Shown piece by piece: positions 32,547-43,217 of a DNA stretch of 64,000 bases. Positions within the stretch are counted from its first letter, which is position 1. Every line of letters begins with the position of its first letter. The DNA is from Batkoa obscura (Eukaryota; Entomophthoromycota; Entomophthoromycetes; Entomophthorales; Batkoaceae). Location: NCBI GenBank assembly GCA_030770535.1, contig JASVEC010000004.1:682001-746000 (forward strand), given 5' to 3'. Under the pieces are notes generated by a model. The model was not told the origin of the DNA and did not search any database. It saw only the letters and a list, made by a program, of their open reading frames with translations. Position numbers and translations under genes: made by a program.

Positions 32547-33251
32547 CAATCCATAAAAATAAATATTAAAATATAATAATAAAAACAATTATACAAAATT
32601 GACATATACAAAACTCCTTTTATCCACTATAATGTTTTTATTTTGTTAGTAAATTATTTATATAAAGTCTTAATATTAAAGTAGCTCTAATTAATAGTTT
32701 TGAATCTTTTGTCAGCCATTAATCTCATTCTAATGATGATTATTTGATTGAAGTTTTTCTATACAATATTTAATAATCTAATAATAAATTATTTTACAAG
32801 ATAATAATTCAACAGCCACCTTTATTAAGACAATAAATCAGAAGCTTTTAAAATTCCATATAGTTAACTAAAATACTTTTACTTATCAAAAGATCGGAAG
32901 TAAAGAGAGATAATAATAACAATGACTAGAAGTATTAAGTTAGAAGATGAGAGTTTGAATTAGCATATGAAAGGGCTGTGAACTAATAATTCCTAAAACC
33001 CTTTAAACATCGGGATTAAAATCAGTGTTTTACATCTATGGAAGTAAAGTTAAATAATCAAACCCTTAATAGTATAATCATTAGTTTATAAATGAAAATT
33101 TTATAGTGATGTGTAATCAACTAAAGCACTTCTAATTATCAAAAGATCGATAGTAAAAAGAAGTAAAAAAGAATTAGAAATATGAATTAAATGGTGAGAG
33201 TTTAAAATAGCATATGAAAGAGCAATTGAATAGCATTTATCAAAACTATTT

Positions 33252-33351
33252 GGGGATATATTTTTTTGTTTAAGAACTTTACTAACAATCTTTCCGTTCA
33301 AATAGCGCTTAAAAAATAGAAAAAGTGATGAAATCAAAAAAAGTATCCCCA
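33252..33351 (+). mobile_element. MITE copy with ATTT target duplication
   Basis: Opens GGGGATATATTTTTTTGTTT, ends AAAAGTATCCCC, flanked by ATTT (33248-33251, 33352-33355). It interrupts a unit of the degenerate array. Confidence 0.86.
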
Positions 33352-35006
33352 TTTGAACTTTGGAATTTAGGTTTGTAGTTTATATTTATGAAAGTGGGGT
33401 TCAAATAGTCCGGCCTCTAATAATACAACTACCGATTTAATACTAAAGTTTCAAAATAGTATAAAAATTGGATATTAATTAAAGATTACTAGGCTCAACT
33501 TACTTCGGAAACGAAGTTCACAGTTTATTCCAACTATAGAAACAAACTCTAAAGAACCAAACTTCTTAACAAAATAACTTCTAAATTAACATCAACCTTT
33601 AAATAGTAAGTAAGCGAGGATTTAAAATACCATATAAAAGAGCTATTAAATAGCGATCACTAAATCCTTTTAATTTCCGGGATTAGAGTTCGGAGCTCAC
33701 ATTTGTTTTAGAAACAAAGATAAAACGAGTAATTTCTTATTAATAGGATTATTAGTTTAGTATCAAGATATTAATAATAATGTAAATATGAGTTGTAAAA
33801 CAAAAATTCTTAAAATCATTTCAATTATGGGTTCAAAGCTCAGAGTTTACATCTATCAAAGTGAAAATTGAAGACTTTAACCTTTAATAGTATAATTACT
33901 AATTTATAGATTTTGAAATTTTAAAGTGATATATGGGGATGTCCGAATTGGTTTCATTTTTTTATCCAATTTTTAAAAATTTTATATTTTAAAACCTTGC
34001 TTAAAATTCTATAAAAATAAATTCTTTATTAAAAAGCAAAAGTATCCAACACAGTTTAAAATTATTTTATTATAATTTATATTGTAAATTAGCAGAATTT
34101 CTATTGAACTTAATAGAAATTCCCAGATTAGCAAGGCTTTTACCAATATAACTTATATATTGATATTGATTAAAGTTGTAGTATGTAAATAAATGCATAT
34201 TCTTATAAAACCCCATTGAGAAATATTTACTATTGACTGCTTTATAGCCAACATTGCAGATTTGCTATCAAATGAATAAACTATTTTAATGTTATAATTA
34301 TATTATTAATATATTATTAAGTTAATAAATAGCTGCACGGGAGGGAGTGGTTAGCCCTAAAGCCATAATTAACTATCTTTATATAGTACAAGCAATATAA
34401 TAATAGTTTTTATCTATTATTACAGTTACTTGCTCTTTGGCTATTTATTGACTTAGCTATTAATAATTCAAGTGATATCAACATTTAGTAATTGATTTCT
34501 ATCATTTAATAAGCTACTTACTTGCTTAGTAAGTATTAAAACTTTTAAATTTTGAGTTATTTTTGTAAGATAAGCTGGGGTTGATCTTTTTATTTTTTCA
34601 TTTTCTATAGATTTTATAGCTTCAATTAGAATTATACCACTTTTTTATTTATTTATCAGATACTGGATAACAGTGTAGTTTATTATGTTTAATAAAATAC
34701 AAATGCTTTTTAATACCTTATATTTCTATTATTTTTTTGTATCTTTGTTTTTTTGATGTTTTTTAAAAATTATATCTGTTTTCTCATTATCAAAAGTTGA
34801 GTTGTTAATTTTATTTGTAAATAAAAATCTCAAATTTTGGAACTAATTAATATTTTCTATTTTAATTAATGCTCTAAAACTATTTTTCCATTCTGAAATT
34901 TTTTTAAATTCCCATCAACTATAATTTTCCTATAATGCTTAGCAAAAAAATTAAAATTAATGTTTAAACTACTATTTTATTTTTTATTTTTTTTAATATA
35001 TAATGT

Positions 35007-35504
35007 TGTGAAATATTGGTTTATCAGCTCTCGGATTAATTATAAGATAATAATGATTTAACTTGATTACAAAACTAGTTGTAGTCTTGTAATCAATTTA
35101 ACCGTAAATCATGTGGTATAATCAATCCAAAGTCCCTTGTTTTGATTTACTGTGAGGATTTCTAACTTCATATCGCAAAGAACGATATCCTCTCGTTTTG
35201 ATACCCGTACTTGTTGGAGTATAAAAGAGATTCTTCAATATGATAACTCGACGCTTTTTCAATTGAATTACTTCCTGATAACGTATCATTAATAAAGTCA
35301 CTAAGTCTTTCTGACGACATCTTACATAGATTTTACAGTAGTATTTTTTATTCTATTTGTTTTACATAATTCGTAGCGTATTATGTACTATTCCTATTAA
35401 GTTAAGTCTATCTTAGTTACATAAACTAAGACCGTTCGACTCAAGGCAAGTTAATTAAGCAAGAACTGCTTTTAACTCCAACCATTGAGTATCAAACTTT
35501 CACA
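35007..35504 (+). repeat. Solo LTR (LTR-retrotransposon fossil) inside the DNA transposon
   Basis: 498-bp TG...CA unit with ATGT duplications on both sides (35003-35006, 35505-35508), inserted in the 3-kb transposon and therefore younger than it. Closest in sequence to the copies at 4028 and 48975. Confidence 0.8.
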
Positions 35505-35863
35505 ATGTAAAAACTTTTGAAATTTAAAATAATTTCCGGTATCTGCTTATATATTGATTTTTATAAACTTTTTAAATAAAAGCTCTTTAGATATTAAACC
35601 AACTAAATAATCTTCTGCATATGCTGAATCATGGTTTAGTATTTCAGATAAACAATCAAAATAAATTCTACTTATTGTTTTATTATTTTTTAAATACAAA
35701 ACACCAAACTTTAATGCTGATATAGCTTGTTTATTGTAATGATCTAAATTTATTAGATCTAGTTTTGTTTTTATTTTTATATTTTATTTAAAGTCTAAAA
35801 TTATTATACAAATTTTATTATTTAATTACTTAATTTTTTAATAGTTTTATTAAATATATTTTT

Positions 35864-36172
35864 TTAAGTATCAACACAAAATTCATGTAATTTATATAAC
35901 CTTTTTCCTTTATTAAAAGATTCTTCTATCTCTGCTTTATTTTTTGTCACTGTATTTATTTTATTTTCAAATGACTTTTTTCTAACTGTATACTGAGCAC
36001 GTATATTATATAAATCTGTTTTTCTTGCTGGATTTTTAAAATTATTTAGTATATATTTAAAAAATGTTGACCTACCTACTGCTTTATCTTTTAGATTATT
36101 AGAATATTTACTATATATCATTCTCCTACTTTTATTTAATATATATATTATCTGATGAATATTTATCGTCAT
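35864..36172 (-). pseudogene. Transposon-encoded protein fragment (102 residues)
   Basis: Lys/Asn-rich frame with VGRSTFFKYILNNF and a basic helical stretch (YTVRKKSFENKINTVTKNKA), ending GKRLYKLHEFCVDT. The degraded second element near 48660-48780 contains matching pieces (for example the CAYIYYINL-type stretch), so it was once a real gene of the element. The VGRSTFFK motif recurs as IGRSTLYKH in the 86-residue frame at 36670-36410, hinting at an internal repeat. No catalytic motif recognised. Confidence 0.45.
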
Positions 36173-37860
36173 TATTTTTTTTATTAAATTTTGATGAAAT
36201 AGTTAAATTATTAAGTAAATATTGTATAATAATTTTAATTTACTCACCTTTAATCTTTTTTAATATTTTTTAATAATAGGTTGTAATGTTGGTATTTTGC
36301 TATTATTAATTATTTTTGAATAATCATGTCGATTTCTACTTATATTAAATCTAAAACTTTTACATTCATCAAAAGAATATACTGAAACTATAGTTGATAA
36401 TAATATTATTCATTGGCTTTTGTTTCCTGTTTCCCTTGAAGCACTAATTTTATACATTGCTTGATTAAGTTTATTATTATCAATAGTAAACTTTAATAAC
36501 ATTTCTTTTCTCTTTTTTGTTTTATTATAAAATTCCATAAGCTTTGGGTTACTATGAATAGTTGTTAAAATTGATGTAAATGAGTTACAATGTTTATACA
36601 AGGTGCTTCTCCCTATCGTATTGAAATTTTTAAAAATTCCATTTTGAAGTTTAGTTATAAAAGTTTGCACTTTGTTTTTATTTTAATAAAAAATAAAGTC
36701 AAATAATTATATATTTGTATACTATATATCTATTAAACATTTAATAAAAATAATATAAAATATATAATCAGAAAAAATAAAACAATTAAAGTAAGTCTTT
36801 AAGTTAAATTCTTTTATTTAATTTTAAGCTTTTTAAATTTAGCTAATTATATATTAAGGACTTACAAATTTAAAACTAAAATCTGGATTAATTTTTGATC
36901 AAACTCTGAAACCAATTCGGACATCCCTATATAATCAACTAAATATTGTTCTTTATCTTGCTCTTTGACTTAAATACATAATGATTTATTATTACCCTTT
37001 TTTATAAACTTTTAAATAGTCAAAAATATTTAAGAAAAGGGATCAAATATGAATTATTAAAATCGTTCAAATTCTGGGATTAAAATTCAGAATTTATATT
37101 AGTTATAGAAACAAACACTAAATATCCAAACATTTTAAAAGTATACTTACTAGTTTGAAATTAGATCTCGAAATCAATAAAGAAAAGTTATTAAATAATA
37201 ATTGCTAAAACCATATAAACTCAGATTTGATATCAGAAGTTAGAATTGTATAAAAATCCAAGTTAAGTGATCAAACCTTTATTAGCTTTTAGATTAACTT
37301 TAGTCCTTCTAAATGGTAATCAAAAAGTTATTAATAAATAATAGCTAGACTAATACTAATTCTAGATAAAAATTAAAAAACTAAAATAATCAAAATTAAC
37401 ATGTAAAATTAATACAACTTTTCTTATAGCATTTAGCATTCCAGTTTTTCTTAGTAGATAAAATTTATTTATATACAATATAAATCACTTTTTTAAGACC
37501 TCGCTAATTAAATGCAAACTTTAACAATGACACATACATTTGATATACTTGCTCAAAGGGGTTAGAAAGGTTTTATTAATATTTGTTAAAAATTGATTCT
37601 ATGATTTTCTATGACTATTCAATTATATACATAAATTTAGGATAATATATCATTTTAACTGAAGCTTTGACTTTGTTAAATGTAATAGCAAAAACCATTA
37701 TACAATTTACTCATGTTTCAAAAAGTAAGCAAAACAAAAACATTAGGACACTATTGGTTATGTTAAGCTAAAATATAAAAAAAGACTGGTTAACTTTGAG
37801 TTAAGAAATTGAAAATAATTAAGTAGTGCAACATTGTTAACTTTAAAAAAAGATTCACAA

Positions 37861-37931
37861 TGCGTACACTGGGAATCGAACCCAGGCCACTTCTTTGGAA
37901 GAGAAGTATTCTACCTCTATACTATGTACGC
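37861..37931 (-). tRNA. tRNA-Gly(TCC)
   Basis: 71-nt cloverleaf read on the minus strand. Acceptor GCGTACA/TGTACGC with discriminator A, D-arm AGTATAGAGGTAGAAT, anticodon stem CTTCT/AGAAG with loop CTTCCAA giving TCC (Gly, codon GGA), T-arm TGGGTTCGATTCCCA. No intron. It is the only recognised gene in the repeat block. Confidence 0.94.
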
Positions 37932-39681
37932 TTTTTCTACCACATATGATTGTTAAAATGTTATTACAGCTTCAAGAATTTTGTGAACTCCTTTGAAGTT
38001 GAAGATAGTGTTTTTCGAAATAAAAAAATCAAGAATTGAGTTTTTGATATAGTAAATATAATATTGAACCAATTTGATTATTTGATATTGGGTATTAAGT
38101 GACCAATTTGATTTTAGATGTTAAATGTTAGATAGCTAGTTATATGGATTACAAATTGAGATGTAAGCTGATGATACTAAAAGCTATCAGCTAATAATCA
38201 CTAAACCCATTTCAACTTTAGGATTAATACTCAAGTTTAAACTTTATAGAAACAAGAATCAAAAGATTAAATTTTTGTTAATACAACTATTAGTTTAATT
38301 TTATAGTGACAAAAAGAATAGAAAGAAAAGTTATATAATGATAATTAGTAAAGGTATTTTATATATTAGGATTAAAATCAATAGTTTACACTTATGAAAG
38401 TAAAAGTTGAATAGACTAACCTTGATTAGTATGACTACTAGATTAGTGTTAGCCTTCTAAATAATAATCGAAGTGATTGACTATAAATAAATATTAAAAT
38501 AAATAGCAATTTACTTATATCTATAATTGAGAATAAGTTCAAGTTAAAATTAGAATACTAAAATCTTCGATTAAAACTAGTATTTATGTTAAGCTATTGT
38601 ATATAGGAATGATAAAATGATTTAATAATTATTCAAACTTCATAATAAAGATAAGAGAACTTTTTTTCATAGGCCTTTTTTTCATTAGTTTGGTAAAATA
38701 TTACTATTATTTTTATAATATAATTAGTTCATTTTATTAACCTTATCTTCGTTTGAATTTTTGAGATTCAGGTAATAGTGAGCTCACTGATTCTATAAAA
38801 ATTGGACTAAATTCAAGGAAATATGTTTAGTTTTACACTTAATCAGAATAAAAAGTTGTCATTAATGAGTTAATTTAATTATTACAAAAAATAAGGTTGT
38901 GATAAATAGATTAAGTATTTTTAATAATTATTTAAAATTTTAATCGAATAAGATGGATTTATGAACTTTACTAAAAGCATAACGTTGTATACTATAGTTT
39001 CAAATTAATATTCAAATTGTTAGTTAATTGATTATTATTTCATTTCATCTGGATATTCATAATAAAAAATTAAATGAGTATTCTAATATATTAGTTTCTA
39101 TTATTAAACAACACTTGCTTAGTTAATATCTGCAATCGAAGCCATTATTTTTAATAAATCGTGTTAGATTTCATGTGATATATGGTCTTAAAAAATGAGA
39201 TTATTTCTTAAATAGTAAACGATTATTAAATTTATTTATTTATTCGAGATAAGATTAATAATGAGAATGAGTTTTTATTAACAGTATAATGTTATCATTT
39301 ATCAATCAATTTGTATTGAATTTTAATAATATTGATAAATAATTTAGTCAAAAAAATAAATTGTTCTAAAAATAGCTTAATAGTTTAACCCTCGCCACTA
39401 ATCTTACCAACCAAAAAAAGGACTCAATTTTCCGTTTAACAAATAAAGTCTTTACTTTTATTGGTTGAAATCTTTACTTATTTCCCCATCCACTTCAAAT
39501 AGGCTAATAAGTTTTTGCAAAGACTGAAATTAATCTCCGAGCAAATCTATAGTTGAAACCACACTTAATAAAAATCAAATCAATTAATTGATCAATTAAT
39601 TTATTTTTTAGAATTTTAACTAATTTTAACTTAACAACTGAAAAAGATAATAATTTATCCATAATAATAACAACAATAATA

Positions 39682-40789
39682 ATGGAACTTAGCACCTCAC
39701 ATCGTTCACCTTCTCATTTAAACCGACCAGTTATCTCATCCCCACTCCTCCCTGATGTTGAATTAGCTCGTTCCAACACCGTCAATTACTCCCCCAAGCC
39801 AACCTCCCATACCGTGATCCGACGACCACGAGCCAATGTTCGTCGTTCACAAACAATAAGTCAAGTGTTTGATTTATCTCCATTAGATAATCTATCTAGT
39901 TCACCAATGGCTACCGCTATCTTTGCTAATAATGAAAAACCATTGGCAACAAAAACATTTTTAAATCGACATCTTAAAAATAAAACTTCACAATCTTCAT
40001 TGAGTTTAAGTAGAAGTCCTTCTATTAAGGAGGGAAAAGAGGGAAATAAAGAAGAAAATGGTGGATTAAAGGTGGAAATTGCTTTTTTGGATATGCATGC
40101 TTCTCTTCAAGCGGAATATTGTTTTGAAAGAACTAAGGTAAGATTTTTAGAAAAAGTAATAATTTAGATTAATTGGTTCTTGTTTAGCCTTTGGTACATA
40201 ATGGACGATATTTATTAAAAAGAGGATTATTAAAATTAAAGAAAAAAGAAGATTTTCCATTAGTTTATGTAAGTTTAAAATATGTCTTTAAAAATAGACA
40301 ATGAGTATTAATAATCTGTTTCTTTTAATAATATTTTAGATCTTTTTATTCAGTGATTGTTTAGTTTATGGTACTTCACCTGATGGTCAATCACAAGGTT
40401 TAACAGAACAAAAGATATTTAATTTTATGGATTTAAAATTAGATTCTAATTTAGGTAATTATACAGTATTCTCATTTGATTAATATTGATATTAATAATT
40501 TCAATTGATAGTTGAAGGCAACACTTTCAGTCTCACACATCATGATCAAATTTTAACCTTTGAAGCAACAGATAGAGAAGAATGTGAACGATGGGTCATG
40601 GTAATTCAAAGTGGTATTACATTTCATTGTACCTTAAGTCAAAGAAAAGCAAAAGAAGTATCTATCAGTACAGCTCATTCAAGGAAAAATTCGATATCTA
40701 GTTTAAATTCAGTACTTAATGGGGATAAATTATCAAGAAGAAGTTCGTTTTATAATTCATTAAAGGAATTGGTGGGTACTTTTATTTAA
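39682..40789 (+). CDS. PH-domain protein
   Basis: Four exons, 39682-40137, 40188-40268, 40340-40454 and 40512-40789, giving 309 residues. The first ~130 residues are Ser/Pro-rich and basic (RRPRANVRRSQTIS) and likely disordered and phosphorylated. A pleckstrin-homology domain runs across the exon joins: NGRYLLKRGLLKLKKKEDFP, then IFLFSDCLVYGTSPDG, LTFEATDREECERWVMVIQS with the invariant Trp of the last helix. PH domains bind phosphoinositides or proteins at membranes. The stretch ahead of the domain (HASLQAEYCFERTKPLVHNG) resembles Rho-GEF/FYVE-type contexts but no DH or FYVE domain is present. Specific role unknown. Confidence 0.78.
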
Positions 40790-41392
40790 ATAAAGACAGA
40801 TAAAAAGAAGTGAAAAGTAGAGGACGGGAAACAAAGAATTGAAAGAAGATAAAGTGACAAAGGGATGGAAATTCAAGAAAGATAACAAGAAGAGGGCATA
40901 TATATATACTGTAACTAATATTTTTTTGTGTAATTTTGTTTTTTAATCAATTAATATCAAGTTTTTAATGATTATTACCGTATTTTTATTTTTGTAATAA
41001 AAGAGTTATTTTAAAAAAAATCAAACTAATTGTATTTTGTGTATCCTATACTTTTTTTGATTATATAGAAAAAATCAGGTTTGATTTATTCAAGACGTAA
41101 AAAACAAGAAAAGTAAATTAAAGATAAAAACGAAGTTAAAACTAATCAAATAAGCCAATTGCCTTTACTAACTGGAAGCCAGTCCAGTATTTGGAGTTGG
41201 AATAGCTATCTAGGGTTTAGTTTAGTGTATATGGGGAAGTATTTTTGTATTTGAGTGGAAAAATTGTTAGTAAAATTCTTAAATACAGAAATACATCCCC
41301 ATATTATTTACTGATTAAAAGGTTAATTCAAGTATTAACATTGCAATAAATTAAGAAATGTACTTGGATGGCTATTATTAAACTTTTAGTTT
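40790..41392. other. Convergent intergenic region with a small MITE
   Basis: Between the PH gene and the CENP-P-like gene, which face each other. Only the 68-bp palindromic MITE at 41233-41300 is recognised. Confidence 0.55.
41233..41300. mobile_element. MITE copy with two left-type ends (palindromic)
   Basis: 68 bp between ATAT repeats (41229-41232, 41301-41304). Both arms are the same end: left GGGGAAGTATTTTTGTATTT, and right, reverse-complemented, GGGGATGTATTTCTGTATTT. The centre keeps GAGTGGAAAAATTGTTAG. It is the counterpart of the copy at 1147-1226, which has two right-type ends. Confidence 0.78.
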
Positions 41393-41550
41393 TTATTTTG
41401 AATCTTCAAATAAGGTTGATAATGTAATATGAATAGCATTTTCAGCTCCTTTTAATTCACATAAAGTTTGAAATTGAGATGTTAATTTAAGTAATAGATT
41501 AGTTTTAGATGAAGTATTAATATGATCTAAAGTAGGTATTAATATTAATA

Positions 41551-41583
<33 letters not shown>

Positions 41584-42735
41584 TTACTCTTATTATTTAA
41601 TTTGGATAATAAATTAATATAAGTTATTATTTGATTTTCTTCATTAATAGTTAATTGATAAATCAAATTGAGTTCTAAAGTAGGATCACTAAATATTAAA
41701 AATAAATCAACTTTTTTTATAAAACATAAAATAATTCCAAATAAATAACTTACTTTGGATTAATAAACATAATAATAGCATCGGTCCCATAAAGATATGG
41801 ATTGCAATATTTTTTTTGATCTTGACGTATGTTATTCATACTACTTTTTCTTTTGCTAAATAATCGATCATATTTCTTTAAAACTTCAAAAAACAACGGT
41901 AAATTGCAACTAAATTCACACCTAAAAATATCAATTATTATTGTCAATAAATAAAATAATAATATATAATATATAATAAACAACATCTTATTTACCTTTT
42001 TAAAAACTCATTAATTTCATTATTTAATCCACCATTAATTTGAATTTTTAAATTTTTTACTTCAGATTGCTTATTCATAGCAATAATACTATCAAAACTT
42101 AAATGAAATCTTATATTTGTAAAATGACCTGATAATTCATAAGCTTCGCCTAAATCAACACAATTTAATATCCTATTTTATATATAATTAAAAATAATAT
42201 ATATATATATTATTTACCATCTTTATCTTTTAAAGGTAATTTATTAAACTCAGTAAATTTTAATTGAAATTGATGTTCCGAAATTTGTAACTATTAATAA
42301 AATTAATTAAATAAAATAACATATGAATAATATAATAAACTCACAATCGTTTTTAAATTTTGTATTCTTTTATTTTTATCCATTTCACTTGGTAGTACCA
42401 TAGGTAAATCTAATCCTGTTAAATAATGATTCGTTCCTAATAAATCACTATAAAAATACAAAAATAAAATAAATACAATAATACAATAAAATTGATTTAA
42501 TATTTTAAACAATAATATCATTTAATATCATTTAATATTTATTTATTTATTTAACTTACATTATTTGTTCAATATCTTGAATTGATATTTTATTTTGAAT
42601 AACTACTCTATTCCATAATAATAAATTAGTTAATACTTCTATCTCATTATGTTCTTGTTTTATTTTTTGTTGTAATTGTTGTTTTAAATTTAATAATTTT
42701 AATGTTATTTGTTCTATATTATCTGTTTCTTCCAT
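41393..42735 (-). CDS. CENP-P-like kinetochore protein
   Basis: Seven exons, 42735-42560, 42447-42345, 42290-42218, 42149-41996, 41921-41754, 41688-41588 and 41526-41393. Phases close to 302 residues. The N-terminus is a coiled coil (ITLKLLNLKQQLQQKIKQEH). A middle block YELSGHFTNIRFHLSF is followed by EINEFLKRCEFSCNLPLFFE, then KYDRLFSKRKS. The C-terminal part (LNLIYQLTINEENQIITYIN, then FQTLCELKGAENAIHITLS) matches from memory the order of blocks in vertebrate CENP-P (about 290 residues), a constitutive-centromere (COMA/CENP-O) subunit. The assignment rests on pattern and length, not on a search. Poly-Asn codons and an (ATT)n run (about 41540-41580) in intron 6 mark the local AT drift. Confidence 0.62.
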
Positions 42736-43217
42736 GTTTATTGAGTTTGAGATGAGTGTTAAGCTAATTTCAGTAAAAATAAGAATTAATAGAAATTTTA
42801 GTTATTAAATTCCTATTGATTGATTTAGCCAATAGATTAAAATTAAAATTTATCCCTTATTTCTTTAATTTTTATTATAATTAATATAGATCTTTATGAC
42901 TATATTATGTGATAAAGAATAAATTAATAAAGCGCTAGTTTATATTCTAAAGTTCTATTATAAATTAATCAATATAAACTAGTTATTTTATTTTAATAGT
43001 TTTAATTATAACTATTTCTAGAATGATAAACTACGTTTCATTAAGTTAAATTAAAGTTGAATAATTTAAAAACTATTGGATAAGTACTATTAAAATACTT
43101 ATCAACTTATATCGTCAATTTTAATTAATAAGTATATATATAAACAAATCATCAAATCATTCAACTCTAATTAAACATTTAAATTTGATAATTAAACCAT
43201 AAAATTTTTATTTTTCA
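42736..43217. other. AT-rich spacer
   Basis: About 480 bp between the CENP-P-like gene start and the SPF27 stop on the same strand. No feature recognised; it must hold the CENP-P-like promoter. Confidence 0.5.

Larger units (their letters stand above)
33935..36928 (-). mobile_element. Unclassified DNA transposon, about 2.5 kb plus an inserted LTR
   Basis: Left end GGGGATGTCCGAATTGGTTT and, reverse-complemented, right end AGGGATGTCCGAATTGGTTT form inverted repeats of about 24 bp. ATAT lies on both sides (33931-33934, 36929-36932), and removing the element restores an array unit (GTGAT-ATAT-AATCAACTAAA). The minus strand carries open pieces: 36670-36410 (86 residues), about 36390-36260, 36172-35864 (102 residues, ending GKRLYKLHEFCVDT) and an open stretch at about 35790-35560 (DHYNKQAISALKFGVLYLKN). 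They look like parts of one decayed protein, interrupted by stops; I do not recognise a transposase family. A solo LTR sits at 35007-35504. A second degraded copy is at 48230-49729. Confidence 0.7.
31250..38470. repeat. Degenerate ~150-bp repeat array, interrupted by mobile elements
   Basis: A recurring unit contains a GGGATTAAAATTCAGAGTTT-like box, then ACATCTATGAAAGT-like and CAAACCTTTAATAGTATAAT-like boxes, then TTACTAGTTTA. I see it at about 31400, 33012, 33365, 33520, 33683, 33827, 37075, 37226, 38219 and 38367. Subtracting inserted elements, neighbouring boxes are about 145-165 bp or about 245 bp apart. A second module (AATCAACTAAA...ATCAAAAGATCGG) precedes some units. All units are diverged and no reading frame runs through them. 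Best described as an old satellite-like or tandem-derived array. Confidence 0.55.
30320..39681. other. Gene-poor repeat block
   Basis: 9.4 kb without a confident protein gene. It holds a nested MITE pair (31482-31677), a MITE (33252-33351), solo LTRs (32081, 35007), a 3-kb DNA transposon (33935-36928), tRNA-Gly (37861-37931) and a degenerate repeat array (about 31250-38470). The stretches 30320-31250 and 38470-39681 are AT-rich with nothing recognised. Confidence 0.7.

Noticed and set aside
32547-35006. Could the two same-direction LTRs at 32081 and 35007 bound one retroelement?
   Set aside because: Each has its own matching 4-bp duplication, they belong to different subfamilies and the DNA between them is array plus transposon, so they are separate solo LTRs.
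41540-41585. (ATT)n run as a functional element
   Set aside because: A simple microsatellite inside an intron of the CENP-P-like gene.
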